From Prorocentrum cordatum (lineage: Eukaryota; Sar; Dinophyceae; Prorocentrales; Prorocentraceae), in NCBI GenBank assembly GCA_963575745.1, contig CAUYUJ010008601.1:1-39117 (forward strand): a stretch of 39,117 nt of DNA, written 5' to 3'. The translations under genes and the position numbers were made by a program. Below are positions 21,168 through 30,851 of the stretch, piece after piece (position 1 is the first letter of the stretch; each line of letters starts with the position of its first letter). A model generated the notes under the pieces. That model did not search any database and was not told the origin of the DNA. It saw only the letters and a list, made by a program, of their open reading frames with translations.

Positions 21168-22092
21168 TTATCCTTGCGACAGACCCAAATCATACGCAAG
21201 TGTGAGAGCCGCAGGGAAAGTGGGACGAAGCAAAAGGAATTCCCAACGGGGCCACGAACCGTGTGAGGGGTGCGCCAAAATGGCGCGGGGTCGCCATGCG
21301 AACCCTGCCAGTGGGGCCTTCGGTGGAACTCCATATGGGGCCACGAACCGTGTGAAGGGTGCGCCAAAATGGCGCGGGGCCGCCATGCGAACCCTGCCAC
21401 TTGGGCTTCGGTGGAACTCCCTATGGGGCCACGGACAGTGTGAGGGATGCGCCACAATGGGGCTGTGCCGCCATGCGAACCCTGCCACTGGGGCCTTCGG
21501 TGGAGCTCCCTATGGGGCCACGAACCGTGTGAGGGATGCGCCAAAAATAGGGCGGGGCCGCCATGCGAACCCTGCCTCTGGGGCCTTTCGGTGGAGCTCC
21601 CGATGGGGCCACGAACCGTGTGAGGGGTGCGCCAAAAATGGCGCGGGGCCGCCATGCGAACCCTGCCACTGGGGCCTCCTGATGGGGCCACGAACCGCGT
21701 GAGGGGTGCGCCAAAGCAGGGCCGCCATGCGCACCCTGCCACTGGGGCCTTCGATGGAGCTCCCTATGGGGACGCGAACCGTGTGAGGGGTGAGCCCAAA
21801 GTGGGGCGGGGCCGCCATGCGAACCCTGCCACTGGGGCCTTCGGTGGAGCTCCCTATGGGGCCACGAACTGTGTGAGGGGTGCGCCAAAACGCGGGGCCG
21901 CCATGCGAACCCTGCCACTGGGGCCTTCGGTGAAGCTCCCAATCGGGCCACGAAACGCTGTACTGGGTGGGTGAAACGTAGGGAGGAAGGAGGGGGAGGA
22001 GGGAGGAGGAGGGGAGGAGGGAGGAGGAAGGAGGCGGCAGGAGAACGCGGGGACCGTCTCTTCAAAAAGAGGACCCGACACCACAGGTTGGG
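21168..22092. mobile_element. Array-bearing element, copy 2, inserted in the satellite
   Basis: This 925-bp segment splits a B monomer of the surrounding satellite. Before it the order is ...C, D, A, B(5' part); after it comes B(3' part), C, D, A. AACA stands on both sides (21164-21167 and 22093-22096), a candidate 4-bp target-site duplication. The segment starts TTATCCTTGCGA, matching copy 3 (TTATCCTAGCGA), contains an ~88-bp array, a G/A-rich stretch, a CTTCAAAAAGAGGACCCGACA module near 22069, and ends GGTTGGG. CCCAAA at 21184 and GTTGGG at 22087 are a weak inverted pair. No protein is encoded, so it would be non-autonomous. Confidence 0.6.
21240..21965. repeat. ~88-bp tandem array, eight main units
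   Basis: Units anchored on GCCATGCGAACCCTGCCACT start at 21293, 21382, 21470, 21560, 21651, 21724, 21814 and 21900 (73-91 bp). Same family as the 89-bp array at 24545-25210 but more diverged, with small deletions. A 244-codon minus frame through it is an artefact. Confidence 0.93.
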
Positions 22093-22617
22093 AACAAAGC
22101 CACCAACATCCCAATTGCTTGAGGATGTCTCAAACGAAACGGCCACCCACACCAAGCTCGATATCCGACTTCAAATGTACAACATCTGTTTTTTCCAGGA
22201 TGTCTCAGGCGAACGCTTCATTGTTCAGAATCAACGTCGTATACACAACTCCTGCAACATCCCGATCTTGTGAGCATGTCTCACGCGAAACGCTCCCCCA
22301 CACAATGTTTGATGTCCGACGCCGGAGCTCCAACATATAAAAAATCTGAGGATGTCTCAGGCGAACGCTTCACTCCAGAGAACCAATGTCAAAAGACAAC
22401 GCCTCAAACATTCAAGTTGTTTGAGGATCTCTCAGGCGACAGGCCCCCCCATACAAAGTTCGCTATCCGACGCCTGCGGATGTCTCAAGCCGAAGCTTTT
22501 GTTAAGAGTCAACGTCGTAAAACAACTCCTCCAACATCCCCATGTGGTGAGGATGTCTCACGCGAAACCCTCCCGCCCACACTATGTTGGATGTCCGACG
22601 CCCCCGTGGACACGTGA
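22093..22617. repeat. Four-monomer higher-order satellite, block 2
   Basis: Continues block 1 in phase: B remainder to 22120, C 22121, D 22196, A 22272, B 22348, C 22423 (truncated), D 22476, A 22549 (partial). The two B pieces (48 and 28 nt) add up to a normal monomer length, 72-76 nt. Confidence 0.92.
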
Positions 22618-22696
22618 AAACACATGCTGCGAGCGCACGCCCCCCCCCCCCGCGCACGCATTTCCACACGCAAAGAATCCGACGCTCCCAAAGTGG

Positions 22697-22780
22697 GTGT
22701 ATATTGATATATACACATATATATATATATGTATATGTACTAGAACCATCGCGCGCGCTTCGCGCGCGCTCAAGTTCTAG
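22697..22780. other. AT palindromes followed by a GC hairpin
   Basis: Three inverted repeats in 84 bp: GTATAT-TGAT-ATATAC near 22699-22714; the perfect 18-bp palindrome ACATATATATATATATGT at 22715-22732; and a two-part hairpin in which CTAGAAC (22740-22746) pairs with GTTCTAG (22774-22780), and GCGCGCGC (22751-22758) pairs with GCGCGCGC (22762-22769) around a 3-base loop, with a 4x4 internal loop (CATC/TCAA). This could be a cruciform, a structured RNA, or a MITE remnant. No gene is adjacent. Confidence 0.8.
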
Positions 22781-22859
22781 CTAGGCTTGATAGGCTAACT
22801 CATGTAATTTCATGTTGGTCGCTTCTTGCGTCCAGGGACTCCCTTGGAGGCCCTGCGCA

Positions 22860-24060
22860 AGCCTCGGAATCGTATGGAAGGGAAAGTGCGGAAACGCAGG
22901 AATCATTCATTTCCTTTCTGGGAATTCAACGACTTGGGGCCCTCGAAAGCTTCCTGGGTTCTTTTTGGGAAGGTGAGGGGGGTCGAATTGTGGTCTGTTG
23001 TGCAAGAGTAGACGTAGACCGGGGGCCAAATTTGGAAACACAAAAAAATATGGGATTCCCATGTTTGTTACAATTCCTCGGAGCTGTTCGGCGCTGTTTT
23101 TTATTTGTGCCTCGCGGGTTTTGTTAGCCGGGCCCCTCAGGGGTGTGGGATCTTCCCAACCCCCTAGGGGCTCTGAAGACCTCCTGGAGGCCTGGAGAGC
23201 CGTCGGAAGGGTGTCTCGGGCTGCGCGGGAGCGTGGGCCGTTCTTTACGGTTTGGGGCTCCTTGGGGTCGTCTTGGGCTGTCCTTGGGCGTCTTGGGGGC
23301 CAAGCCGGGAGGCGCGGTACCGACCAGATGTCAGGGGATGTGTGGGATCTCCGAGTAGGAGTCCACTTTGAAACAAAAGGGGAATTCTTGAAATTCCTTT
23401 GTTTTTTTCAAAATCCTCGATCGTCGAGGGTTGGAAGCGGGACGGGAAAACGTGAGGAGGCGAAAAACATTAGAAAAGCAATTGGAAATCAACGATTTTA
23501 CCCTCTTTGGACTCTCTCTGGACGGCTCTCGCAGCTCTCTTGGGCTGTTCTTGGAGCCTCGTCGGGGTCTTTTTGGGGGTCTCTCGGAGGTCTCTGGAAG
23601 CCTCCTGCTCCCGCTCTTGGGCCCATCTTGGGCCTGTTCTGGGGTGGTCTGGGGCTGTCCTGGGCGCCTCTTCGGCAGTCTTGGAGCCTTCTTGGCCCGT
23701 TTTGGGGCCGTCCTGAGAGTCTCTTGGGTGGTCTTGGGGCGGTCTTGGGCGGCTCTTCGGCGTTCTTGGAGCGTTGAAGCTCGAAAACGCGAGAAGCCAA
23801 AAACATTAAACAAAAACCATGAGAATCTAAGATTTGGGCCTCTTCGGGCCGTCCCGGGACGCCTCTCGGACCTTTCTTGGGGTCTCTTGGAAGCCACCTG
23901 GGAGCCTCGAGAGCCGTCGAAAGGCTGACTTGGGCTGCTTGGGAGCGTCTTGGGCCATCCTTTCGCATTCTGGGGGCTCCTGGGCGGCGTCTTGGGCCCT
24001 CCTGGAGCGCTGTGGCGGCTCCCCGGAAAGGCTGGGGAAGCGGTACCCGGAGCGTTCCCG
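22860..24060. repeat. TCTTGGGC minisatellite with A-rich cassettes
   Basis: Blocks of TCTTGGG(C/G)-type words (23220-23310, 23510-23770, 23840-24010) alternate with A-rich unique-looking cassettes (22860-22935, 23025-23090, 23385-23515, 23758-23855). Cassettes at 23425 and 23775 align: both carry GGAAAACGTGAG/CGAAAACGCGAG followed by CAAAAACATTA and ATCAACGATTT/ATCTAAGATTT. Open frames to 268 codons on the minus strand are artefacts. Confidence 0.75.
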
Positions 24061-24478
24061 AGATGTTCCGGGGAGGTGGGGGACCCGAAGCCAGGGGGGC
24101 GGTTTTGATCTTTATTGTATACACAAACACACACCTATACCCGACGGGCACCGTTGTCGCCATGAACGGGTGAAAACACGTTCCAAACGCACGCGCGACG
24201 AGACGCATGTTGGAGACCCCCCTCTTCCGCACACACATCTTCACGTGCGCAATTCCGGCGCCACCTGCGCAACGACTTTCTTGCACAGGGCCACGGGCCC
24301 GCACACTAGAAGAGAACCCTGGGCATAGGCCTCACACTTGGGAAAAGTCAAGACGGAGGCTTTTCGAAAATTGCGGTCGATGGGGGTCCTCACTGGGCCC
24401 AGGGATAGTCAAGAAACAACGCGGGATAAAAACTGGCCCTGGGAAAGGGTCGGGCCTTCCGGGGACCGCGCACTCAAA
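24061..24478. other. No gene seen
   Basis: Mixed sequence with a short CA-rich stretch near 24120-24135. Overlapping short frames without motifs. Confidence 0.5.
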
Positions 24479-25314
24479 TTATCCTAGCGAAGGGCCCAAC
24501 CATATGCAAGTGCGAGTGCCGCCGGGCAGGCGGGACGCAGCAGGGGAAATTCCCGATGGGGCCACGAAACGTGTGAGGGGTGTGCCGAAGTGGGGCGGCG
24601 CCGCCATGCGAACTGCGCCACTGGGACCGTAGGTTGAGCTCCCTGTGGGGCCACGAAACGTGTGAGGGGTGTGCCAAAGTGGGGCGGCGCCGCCATGCGA
24701 ACTGCGCCACTGGGACCGTAGGTTGAGCTCCCTGTGGGGCCACGAAACGTGTGAGGGGTGTGCCAAAGTGGGGCGGCGCCGCCATGCGAACTGCGCCACT
24801 GGGACCGTAGGTTGAGCTCCCTGTGGGGCCACGAAACGTGTGAGGGGTGTGCCAAAGTGGGGCGGCGCCGCCATGCGAACTGCGCCACTGGGACCGTAGG
24901 TTGAGCTCCCTGTGGGGCCACGAAACGTGTGAGGGGTGTGCCAAAGTGGGGCGGCGCCGCCATGCGAACTGCGCCACTGGGACCGTAGGTTGAGCTCCCT
25001 GTGGGGCCACGAAACGTGTGAGGGGTGTGCCAAAGTGGGGCGGCGCCGCCATGCGAACTGCGCCACTGGGACCGTAGGTTGAGTTCCCTGTGGGGCCACG
25101 AAACGTGTGAGGGGTGTGCCAAAGTGGGGCGGCGCCGCCATGCGAACTGCGCCACTGGGACCGTAGGTTGAGCTCCCTGTGGGGCCACGAAACGTGTGAG
25201 GGGTGTGTCATGATGATGACGATGGGAGGGGGGAGGAAGGAGGGGGAGGAGGAGAGGAGGGACGCGGGCCACCGTCTCTTCAAAACGAGGACCCAACACC
25301 ACAGGATGGTTGGG
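24479..25314. mobile_element. Array-bearing element, copy 3
   Basis: Begins TTATCCTAGCGA like copy 2 and ends GATGGTTGGG. A perfect 9-bp subterminal inverted repeat is present: CCCAACCAT at 24495-24503 and ATGGTTGGG at 25306-25314. The interior has the 89-bp array, then a G/A-rich stretch, then CTTCAAAACGAGGACCCAAC near 25279. Only AAA-like flanks match on the two sides, so a target-site duplication is not clear. No coding capacity. Confidence 0.55.
24545..25210. repeat. Homogeneous 89-bp tandem array, seven full units
   Basis: The anchor GCCATGCGAACTGCGCCACT recurs at 24603, 24692, 24781, 24870, 24959, 25048 and 25137, exactly 89 bp apart each time. Units are identical apart from about two substitutions (near 24588 and 25085). 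Because 89 is not a multiple of 3 and the unit lacks stops in the minus frames, three long minus frames (220-351 codons) run through with an 89-residue period; these are not genes. Confidence 0.98.
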
Positions 25315-25376
25315 AAAAATCAAAGCATAACATGTCTGGGAACGTTTGGCGGCTTGCACAAGGCGGGGGGACGCGC

Positions 25377-25475
25377 GGGGCGGCCCTTCTGAGAGGCCAG
25401 AGGGCTTCCTGGAGGGCGGGGGCCTTGTGAGAAGGCCCTGGAGGCCCTCTAGGAAGACTGCTCCGAAACCGAAGG
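25377..25475. repeat. Dispersed repeat (pairs with 26141-26250)
   Basis: Shares with 26141-26250 the runs GGCCCTTCTGAGAGGCC, AGGG, GGGGGCCTTGTGAGAAGG / GGGGCCTTCTTAGAAGG, and TCCGAAACCG/TCGGAAACCG. The TCGTTTCAGCCGAT motif follows at 25491. Confidence 0.7.
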
Positions 25476-25510
25476 GGTGGGGGGGGCAGGTCGTTTCAGC
25501 CGATACGTTC

Positions 25511-25940
25511 GGGCGCGGCCTGATTGCCCCCTGGCGCACCGTCCCCTTGCGTAACGAGTTGTGCCTTCTCGAAGGCTCTGTGATCCCCGCGCGCGTCTAC
25601 ACCAGGCTCGGGCGAGGAGCAGCGTTTCCCCTGTGTGGGCCACGAAAGGAAAGGGGCCTCATGCGAGATAGCATAGCGACCTTAAATGGGCACGAGAAGG
25701 CTTACGCGGGCCGCCAGCGCAGCACACCGCATCGGAAGCGAGGGCGCCTACGCGCGACACTACGTGGGAAACTGACGCGCGATGTCAGCGCAGTCGGTCC
25801 GTTTTCTTCCGCCGCTCATTTGTCACTCGTGAATCAGTTCCCACGCCGCTCCGAGCGACCTGCGCGACACACCCGAGACCCAGTCCAGGGTCGTTTCAGC
25901 CGATGCGTGGCCACGAAAACGTTCCCAGACCTCCAGCGAA
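25511..25940. other. No gene seen; contains the shared 19-base motif
   Basis: The motif TCAGCCGATGCGTGGCCAC lies at 25896-25914, matching 19643. A 252-codon plus frame (25346-26104) crosses three separate dispersed repeats and has no domain. Confidence 0.5.
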
Positions 25941-26075
25941 ATGCTTTTTCAATTCGGGCGTTTTTCCTCGATTTCGACCTCCTGGGGCTACTTGTCGGGC
26001 CCCCGGGACCATTAGAAACAGATCTGGGACGCAAAACTGTCTTTAGAAAGGGGTCGGGAGCTCTGGGACCGCAGA
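25941..26075. repeat. Dispersed repeat (pairs with 8091-8220)
   Basis: Second copy of the segment described at 8091-8220, including TTTTTCCTCGATTT. It lies 27 bp after the shared 19-base motif; the copy at 8091 lacks that motif upstream. Confidence 0.7.
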
Positions 26076-26140
26076 TTGAAAAACTCATGCCGCAGGATGC
26101 ATGAGTTTCATGGCGCAGACACGGGGGTGCTGCGAAGGTG

Positions 26141-26250
26141 GCGAGGCCCTTCTGAGAGGCCGAGGGTCCTCTTGCAAGGCAGGGGCCTTCTTAGAAGGTT
26201 CCATAGGCCTTCAAAGAAAGGCTTCTCGGAAACCGTTAGGGCTTCTAAGA
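26141..26250. repeat. Dispersed repeat (pairs with 25377-25475)
   Basis: Second copy of the GGCCCTTCTGAGAGGCC segment, about 765 bp after the first in the same orientation. Confidence 0.7.
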
Positions 26251-27470
26251 GGCCCCCTGTTGCTGCCCGACGCTCCGTGTCCCACATCGCCGCTGGCAAC
26301 AACAACGTGTCGCCGCGCCGTTTGCTCTCGACGCGACAAGGCTGACGACGCCGATACCACGGCAACCCCACAGCAAGCCCGGCGCCCCGCGCCCCAAGTA
26401 GACGAAGCCCACACCGCGGCAAACCCTACGGCAAGCCCACCGCGTCCGAGGCGGCGTTTGCCCTGGTGGCCGCGGCGCCCTCCCCAAGGCGTAAGGCCGT
26501 GCGTCGGCACAGACGGCGCGGCGACATGTGCATGACGCCCCATGACTTCCGAGAAGACCCCCCCCCCCTCGAGCGCACCGCCAAGACGTGGGCCGAGAGC
26601 ATGGGCCCCTGCGCCGAGAGGGCCCGAGGCCACTCGGAGATACCCCGCACGAACAGCACATCAGGGGAAGGGGACCGAGCAGAAAGAGCAGGGCACCCCT
26701 CTCCGGTGGGTGGTAATGGGGGGTGGCCGACATGGGGGGTGAAGAGAAGGGCCTCGAGTGGCCCCCGTAGGACCCCTGGTGGAGCCAGCAGGGGCCCCAG
26801 GGGGTCCCTTTGGGGCTTTTTGCCTCTCTCTGTATCCCCCATCTCGCCCCCCACACCCCCTGACCATCCGCCCGAAACTCCAGTGCTGGGGCTGTTCTGC
26901 ACCATCGCACCAACTGTACGGTCAGGAACGTTTGCTCAGCGTGTCGCGGCGGCGGCCCCAGCGACACGCCATGCCCTGCGAGCTCATGGCGTATCGCTCT
27001 GCTCCGCGGGCCCGGAGGCTGGGAAAAACTCGGGACGTGGAAGCCTAGGGGACTGGGACGTGGAGAGCGTGTCGCGCCGAAGCGTGGTGGGCCAGAACCG
27101 GCGGAGCGACACACCAAGCCAAAGGCTCCTTACAGAAAACACGGTCGACCATGGCCCCCTTGACGCCCGTCGGCATTGGGGAACCTTCGGCGGCCTCGTG
27201 CGCAGAAGAGCTGGCTGGGGCTGCGTCTGACCCAGAGGGGGGGGGCGGCCGAGTACCCGGAGGACGCGGCCCGAGCGGGCTGCTGGATGCTGGACCCCCG
27301 CTCCGCCTTTATCCTCCATTATCCTCCTTCCCGTGCTCCTCTGCTCCCCTGCTCTCCTCCGCTTACTTCCCCCCCTCCACCCTCCTGAGTCCCCTGTCGG
27401 CGCCCTCCCTGCCAAACCCCTGTCGGCCTCCATCCTCCTCCATCCTCCTACTCGGTCGAGGACGGAGGAG
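26251..27470. other. GC-rich stretch, no gene seen
   Basis: Includes a ~59-bp duplication (ACGACGCCGATACCACGGCA near 26345; ACGAAGCCCACACCGCGGCA near 26402) and a short CCCCAGGGGG-type minisatellite at 26745-26830. Long frames on both strands are composition artefacts. Confidence 0.5.
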
Positions 27471-27620
27471 GAGACCGAGGAGGAGGAGGAGGAGGAGGAG
27501 GAGGAGGAGCGCCGCCGCCGTCGTCGCCGTCGCCTGTCGGCGTCGCCGCTGCCGCCGCCGTCGCTTAACCTCGTCGCCCTGGTCGCCGGACAGCGTCGTC
27601 GTCGCCCGTGCGTCCGATGC
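27471..27620. repeat. (GGA)n then (CGTCGC)n microsatellite
   Basis: (GGA)n at 27478-27510 changes abruptly to CGCCGC/GTCGTC repeats to about 27608. Confidence 0.9.
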
Positions 27621-28198
27621 TCCGATGTGTCCGACGCGTGTGCGCCCCAGCCTCTCGAAACATCCTCCCAGGGGCAGGTGGTTCGCGCCGAGCCCTGCTG
27701 ACACGTGCCCGAAGCCCGAGACCAGCCCCGGGGGCCCAAGATGTCGCCGCCATCGTCGAAGAGCCAGACATCCGGCGTCATGCGTCAGTGCGGCGTCCCC
27801 GGACGTCCCAGCCCTCTCCCCAGGCTTGGTTCTTGAACCCGGGCCGTGTCCTGACGGCCGCGGGGCCCAGCGAGGGTCCCCAGGGGCCGAAGGCGGCCAA
27901 AAGCCGTCCGCCGCGATTTCTGCCACGACGCGACGTGGCCGTGGCGCCGTAGCCTTACACGCGCGCCGGACTGCGCAGGCGGCCGGACAGCAGCCATCAG
28001 AGGCTCGGTGTCCCTGCGGTCTGGGTCGGGGCATGCGGCCCGCAGGCCGGAGGGGATGTCAGCTTGACACATGTTGCACGGCAGCCTGGCAGCCTACCCT
28101 GCAGCTTCTTGGGGAGCCAAACAAATGACAAACAACCGCAAACGAACACAGACAAAAACGACGCGACCCAGACTCCTGACGTCATGATTTGTCATAAC
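27621..28198. other. No gene seen
   Basis: GC-rich DNA becoming AT-richer after about 28100. Overlapping frames on both strands, no recognisable domain. Confidence 0.5.
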
Positions 28199-28345
28199 GT
28201 CGATCCCCAGAGGTCTCAAGCCGCTCCCCGGGACCGGCTTCTCATCCTCAATAGATGTTTGACGGTCCCGCGCCCCCGGAGGCTGAAACTACAGAGAAAC
28301 CTTCCGCCGTGATTGTCTCATGACTCGAGGGGCCCTGGGTCCGAC
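28199..28345. repeat. Dispersed repeat (pairs with 35780-35935)
   Basis: Shares with 35780-35935, in the same order: TCGA.CCCCAGAGGTCTC, CTCCCCGGG.CC, TTGACGGTCCCG, AAACCTTCCG.CGTGATTGT and CATGACTCGAGGG. Strong collinear match, so a true dispersed repeat. Confidence 0.8.
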
Positions 28346-28740
28346 GGAGCGTTGGATCGCCCGGATCTCGGCGCGAGGAGTCCGCCGAAGTAGGCGACTC
28401 CGACGGGTGTGACTTGCAGAGCGGCGTGTGGGTTGCAACTCGCACCTCGGGGAGCGGGCGAGGCCCTCGACCGAGCTCTCCACCGCGCCCGAGGGCAACG
28501 TGGCGCCCCTCGAGCCCCAACGACACAGATCGCTGACCACACCCTGGCGTAACCCGGACATGCGATGTCCTGATTGTTGTCCATGCGCGGTCACCGGAGG
28601 TCCCGACCCTTTCCCCAAGGCCAACTTTCCGTCGGGGTCGTTTTGTGACTGTCCTCGGGCTCGGTCGTGGCCCCCAAGCCGAAAATGAAGAAAACCTCTG
28701 TCCTGATGTTGTTCAAGGCGCTGAATGTCTGGATCTGGGG
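28346..28740. other. No gene seen
   Basis: GC-rich unique-looking sequence. CCGACCCTTTCCCCAAGGCC near 28605 loosely repeats the CTCCCCGGGACCGGC piece of the preceding dispersed repeat. Confidence 0.45.
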
Positions 28741-28835
28741 AAAGCAAAATGTACCGAGGCCGCTGCACCGTGGACCTCTCCCGGGGTGCATCCAGCGCTG
28801 GCGACCAGGGCCTACCAGAAGACCCAAGAAGGCGA
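28741..28835. repeat. Dispersed repeat (pairs with 38101-38220)
   Basis: Shares with 38101-38220 the run GTACCGA..CCGCT, then GGACCTCTCC.GGGGTGC, then TCCAGC...GGCGAC.AGGGCCT and a CCCA-GAA-rich end. Confidence 0.7.
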
Positions 28836-28862
28836 AACCCCCGGCGCACGAGGCTGCCTGGG

Positions 28863-28965
28863 GAGAGGAGGAGGAGGAGGAGGAGGAGGAGGAGGAGGAG
28901 GAGGAGGAGGACGTGGCAGGAGGAGGAGGAGGAGGAGGAGGAGGAGGAGGAGCGAGGAGGAGTAG
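28863..28965. repeat. (GGA)n microsatellite
   Basis: Polypurine tract on the plus strand, interrupted once near 28910-28918. Confidence 0.97.
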
Positions 28966-29149
28966 CGGTATGGGTGGATCCCCGGCGCAGGCGTAACCCT
29001 GTGCAGTCGCCGACGAGTGCGCGGTGCGTGGCGGCGGGGCACCCCCTGGGCGGCGGCCACGACGCCGAGGAGCGCCAGGGCGGCGACGATCCCCACGGCC
29101 GCGGCCTGTCCGGGGCCGCTGCCCTCGTCCTGCTGACTCGTGATCTGGC
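28966..29149. other. No gene seen
   Basis: GC-rich spacer between two purine/pyrimidine tracts of opposite orientation. Confidence 0.5.
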
Positions 29150-29575
29150 CTCCCGCCTCCTACCTCCTGCGCCCTCCTGCCCCATCCCCCCCCCACCTCC
29201 CTCCTGCCTCCTGCCTCCTGCTCCTTCCTGCCTCCTCCTCCGCACTCCTGACGCCTGCCTCCTGCCTCCTGCCTCCTGCCTCCTCCCCCCTCCTCCTCAA
29301 CTTCCTCATCCCATTCCTCCTCCATCTCCTCCTCCTCCTCCTCCTCCTCCTCCTCCTCTTCTTCCGCGTCCTGCTCCTGCCTCCTCCTCCTCCTCCTCCT
29401 CCTCCTCCTCCTCCTCCTTCTCCTGCCCCGTCCTCATGCTCCTCCTCCTCCTCAGGACTCAGGACTGCGGACATGTGATCCTTGTCAGGTGCTTTCCTCC
29501 TCATCCTCCTCTTCTTCTTCCTCCTCCTTCTCCTCCTTGTCCTCCTCCTCCTCCTCCTCCTCCAAAAGCCCGACT
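29150..29575. repeat. (CCTCCTG)n and (TCC)n polypyrimidine tract
   Basis: Begins with a heptamer-like CTCCTGC repeat (29150-29285) and becomes pure (TCC)n at about 29330-29420 and 29520-29565. The strand bias is opposite to the (GGA)n tract 200 bp before it. Confidence 0.95.
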
Positions 29576-30112
29576 CCTCCTCCATTAACATCGGCCGAGT
29601 TCGGTCACGGCCATTAACAAGGCCGACGCACCCAAGAGTGCCAACTAGGTACCCTCATATTGGGCTGCGGTTTGGACACTGTCCTTGGACTCCAACTGCT
29701 GCCTTTACTCCCGGCCCTTTCCCCCCCATGCATGCTGCCCTGGGCTTGCATCCCGACGGGCCTTCAGGATGAGCGATCGCCCTGGCCGTCTCCTGGGCGC
29801 CGCGGGGCGGAGCGGGCAGAAGGATACCATGTTCCTCCCTCCTGCTGCCCCTCGGCTTCCCCCTGTTACTGATCCTCATCATCCCCTTTCATCCTCCTGC
29901 CCTTGTTCATTGTTCCATCCCCCTCACCCTCTCGTCCAACCATCAAAAGAAACAAGCGGGGAGGAGGCACGAAACGGAAGGGAAGTCTGCGTGCCAGCTC
30001 CGATTACGGGAGCCGTCCCCTAGAGGGCAGACCGTGCGCTGAGCAAGCCGAAAACTAGATGAAGATACAGATTACACTCGGAGAAAATGCGCAAATGGCT
30101 GAGGAGGGCAAG
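29576..30112. other. No gene seen
   Basis: Mixed sequence; three short overlapping plus frames at 29655-30023 without motifs. Confidence 0.5.
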
Positions 30113-30163
30113 AGGAGGAGGAGGAGGAGGAGGAGGAGGAGGAGGAGGAGGAGGAGGAGGAAA
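30113..30163. repeat. (GGA)n microsatellite
   Basis: Pure AGG/GGA tract of about 50 bp. Confidence 0.97.
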
Positions 30164-30740
30164 GGAGGCAGCCAGCAGCACGCCGTGAGCGTATCGCAAA
30201 TGGAACAGAGAGACAACCACGATCTCGTCATATACGAAGCGCGTCGCCACATCTCAATCTGGGTCTGCCGACAGAGCGTTCGGCTACAGTTCTGAACGAA
30301 CGCTTCATATCTAAAAACAGTTTGTTCGATTTTCCTTTGTGAGTCGCGCAGCGTAGTGCCATGATGTGTGCTTGAAGCGTGCCAAAAATATGTGATGTCA
30401 TAGTCGTTACAATAGCATCGACTCGTACAGTGGCGCGTCACCTCTCGCTACACAGAACATGCTGCGCAATGTCGTTCCCCGGGCAACTCCAAATCTAGGT
30501 AGAGAGGCGATGCCCATCATCCAACATTCACACCCTACCAAGCAAGCGGGGTCAGCACGCTGTCGAACATTCGCATACGCTGCCGTAGAAACCTGCGCCA
30601 ATCGATTCGTGAACTCGGTCTCGCGGTAGTGGCCCATGCAACACCGCCTCTCTAAATATCTTTCAGTCTTCGCAATTCCAAATCTCGACGCCGTGTCCAG
30701 AAAAAGGAAGTTGATGATGCAACATTCGTCATCGAGTTGG
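30164..30740. other. No gene seen; AT-richer unique DNA
   Basis: Less GC-rich than its surroundings. Contains a 10-bp inverted pair: TAGAGAGGCG at 30500-30509 and CGCCTCTCTA at 30645-30654. No frame has a recognisable domain. Confidence 0.5.
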
Positions 30741-30851
30741 TTAAAGTCTTTGCGTTTCCCGACTGCACAACTGGAACATACTTTGCCGCTTCGCCTTGAG
30801 ATTCCTGAGCATCTTAACCACGTCTGCTTCGCTCTGAGCTAAATCCGTATC
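30741..30851 (-). CDS. Possible short exon, unidentified
   Basis: On the minus strand a T-rich run and ...ATATAG (AG at 30853-30852) precede an open frame reading DTDLAQSEADVVKMLRNLKA and continuing 16 residues to a TAA at 30741-30743. The composition is protein-like and the run looks helical and charged. The acceptor-like sequence is the only structural support; length alone is not significant. It could be chance. Confidence 0.2.
   Translation of the reverse strand, partial: DTDLAQSEADVVKMLRNLKAKRQSMFQLCSRETQRL

Noticed and set aside
24484-25539. 351-codon minus-strand open frame, and companions of 269 and 220 codons
   Set aside because: They are translations of the 89-bp array in different frames with an exact 89-residue period; the array lacks stops in those frames.
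27151-28128. 325-codon plus-strand frame
   Set aside because: Runs through a (GGA)n/(CGTCGC)n microsatellite with equally long overlapping frames on both strands.
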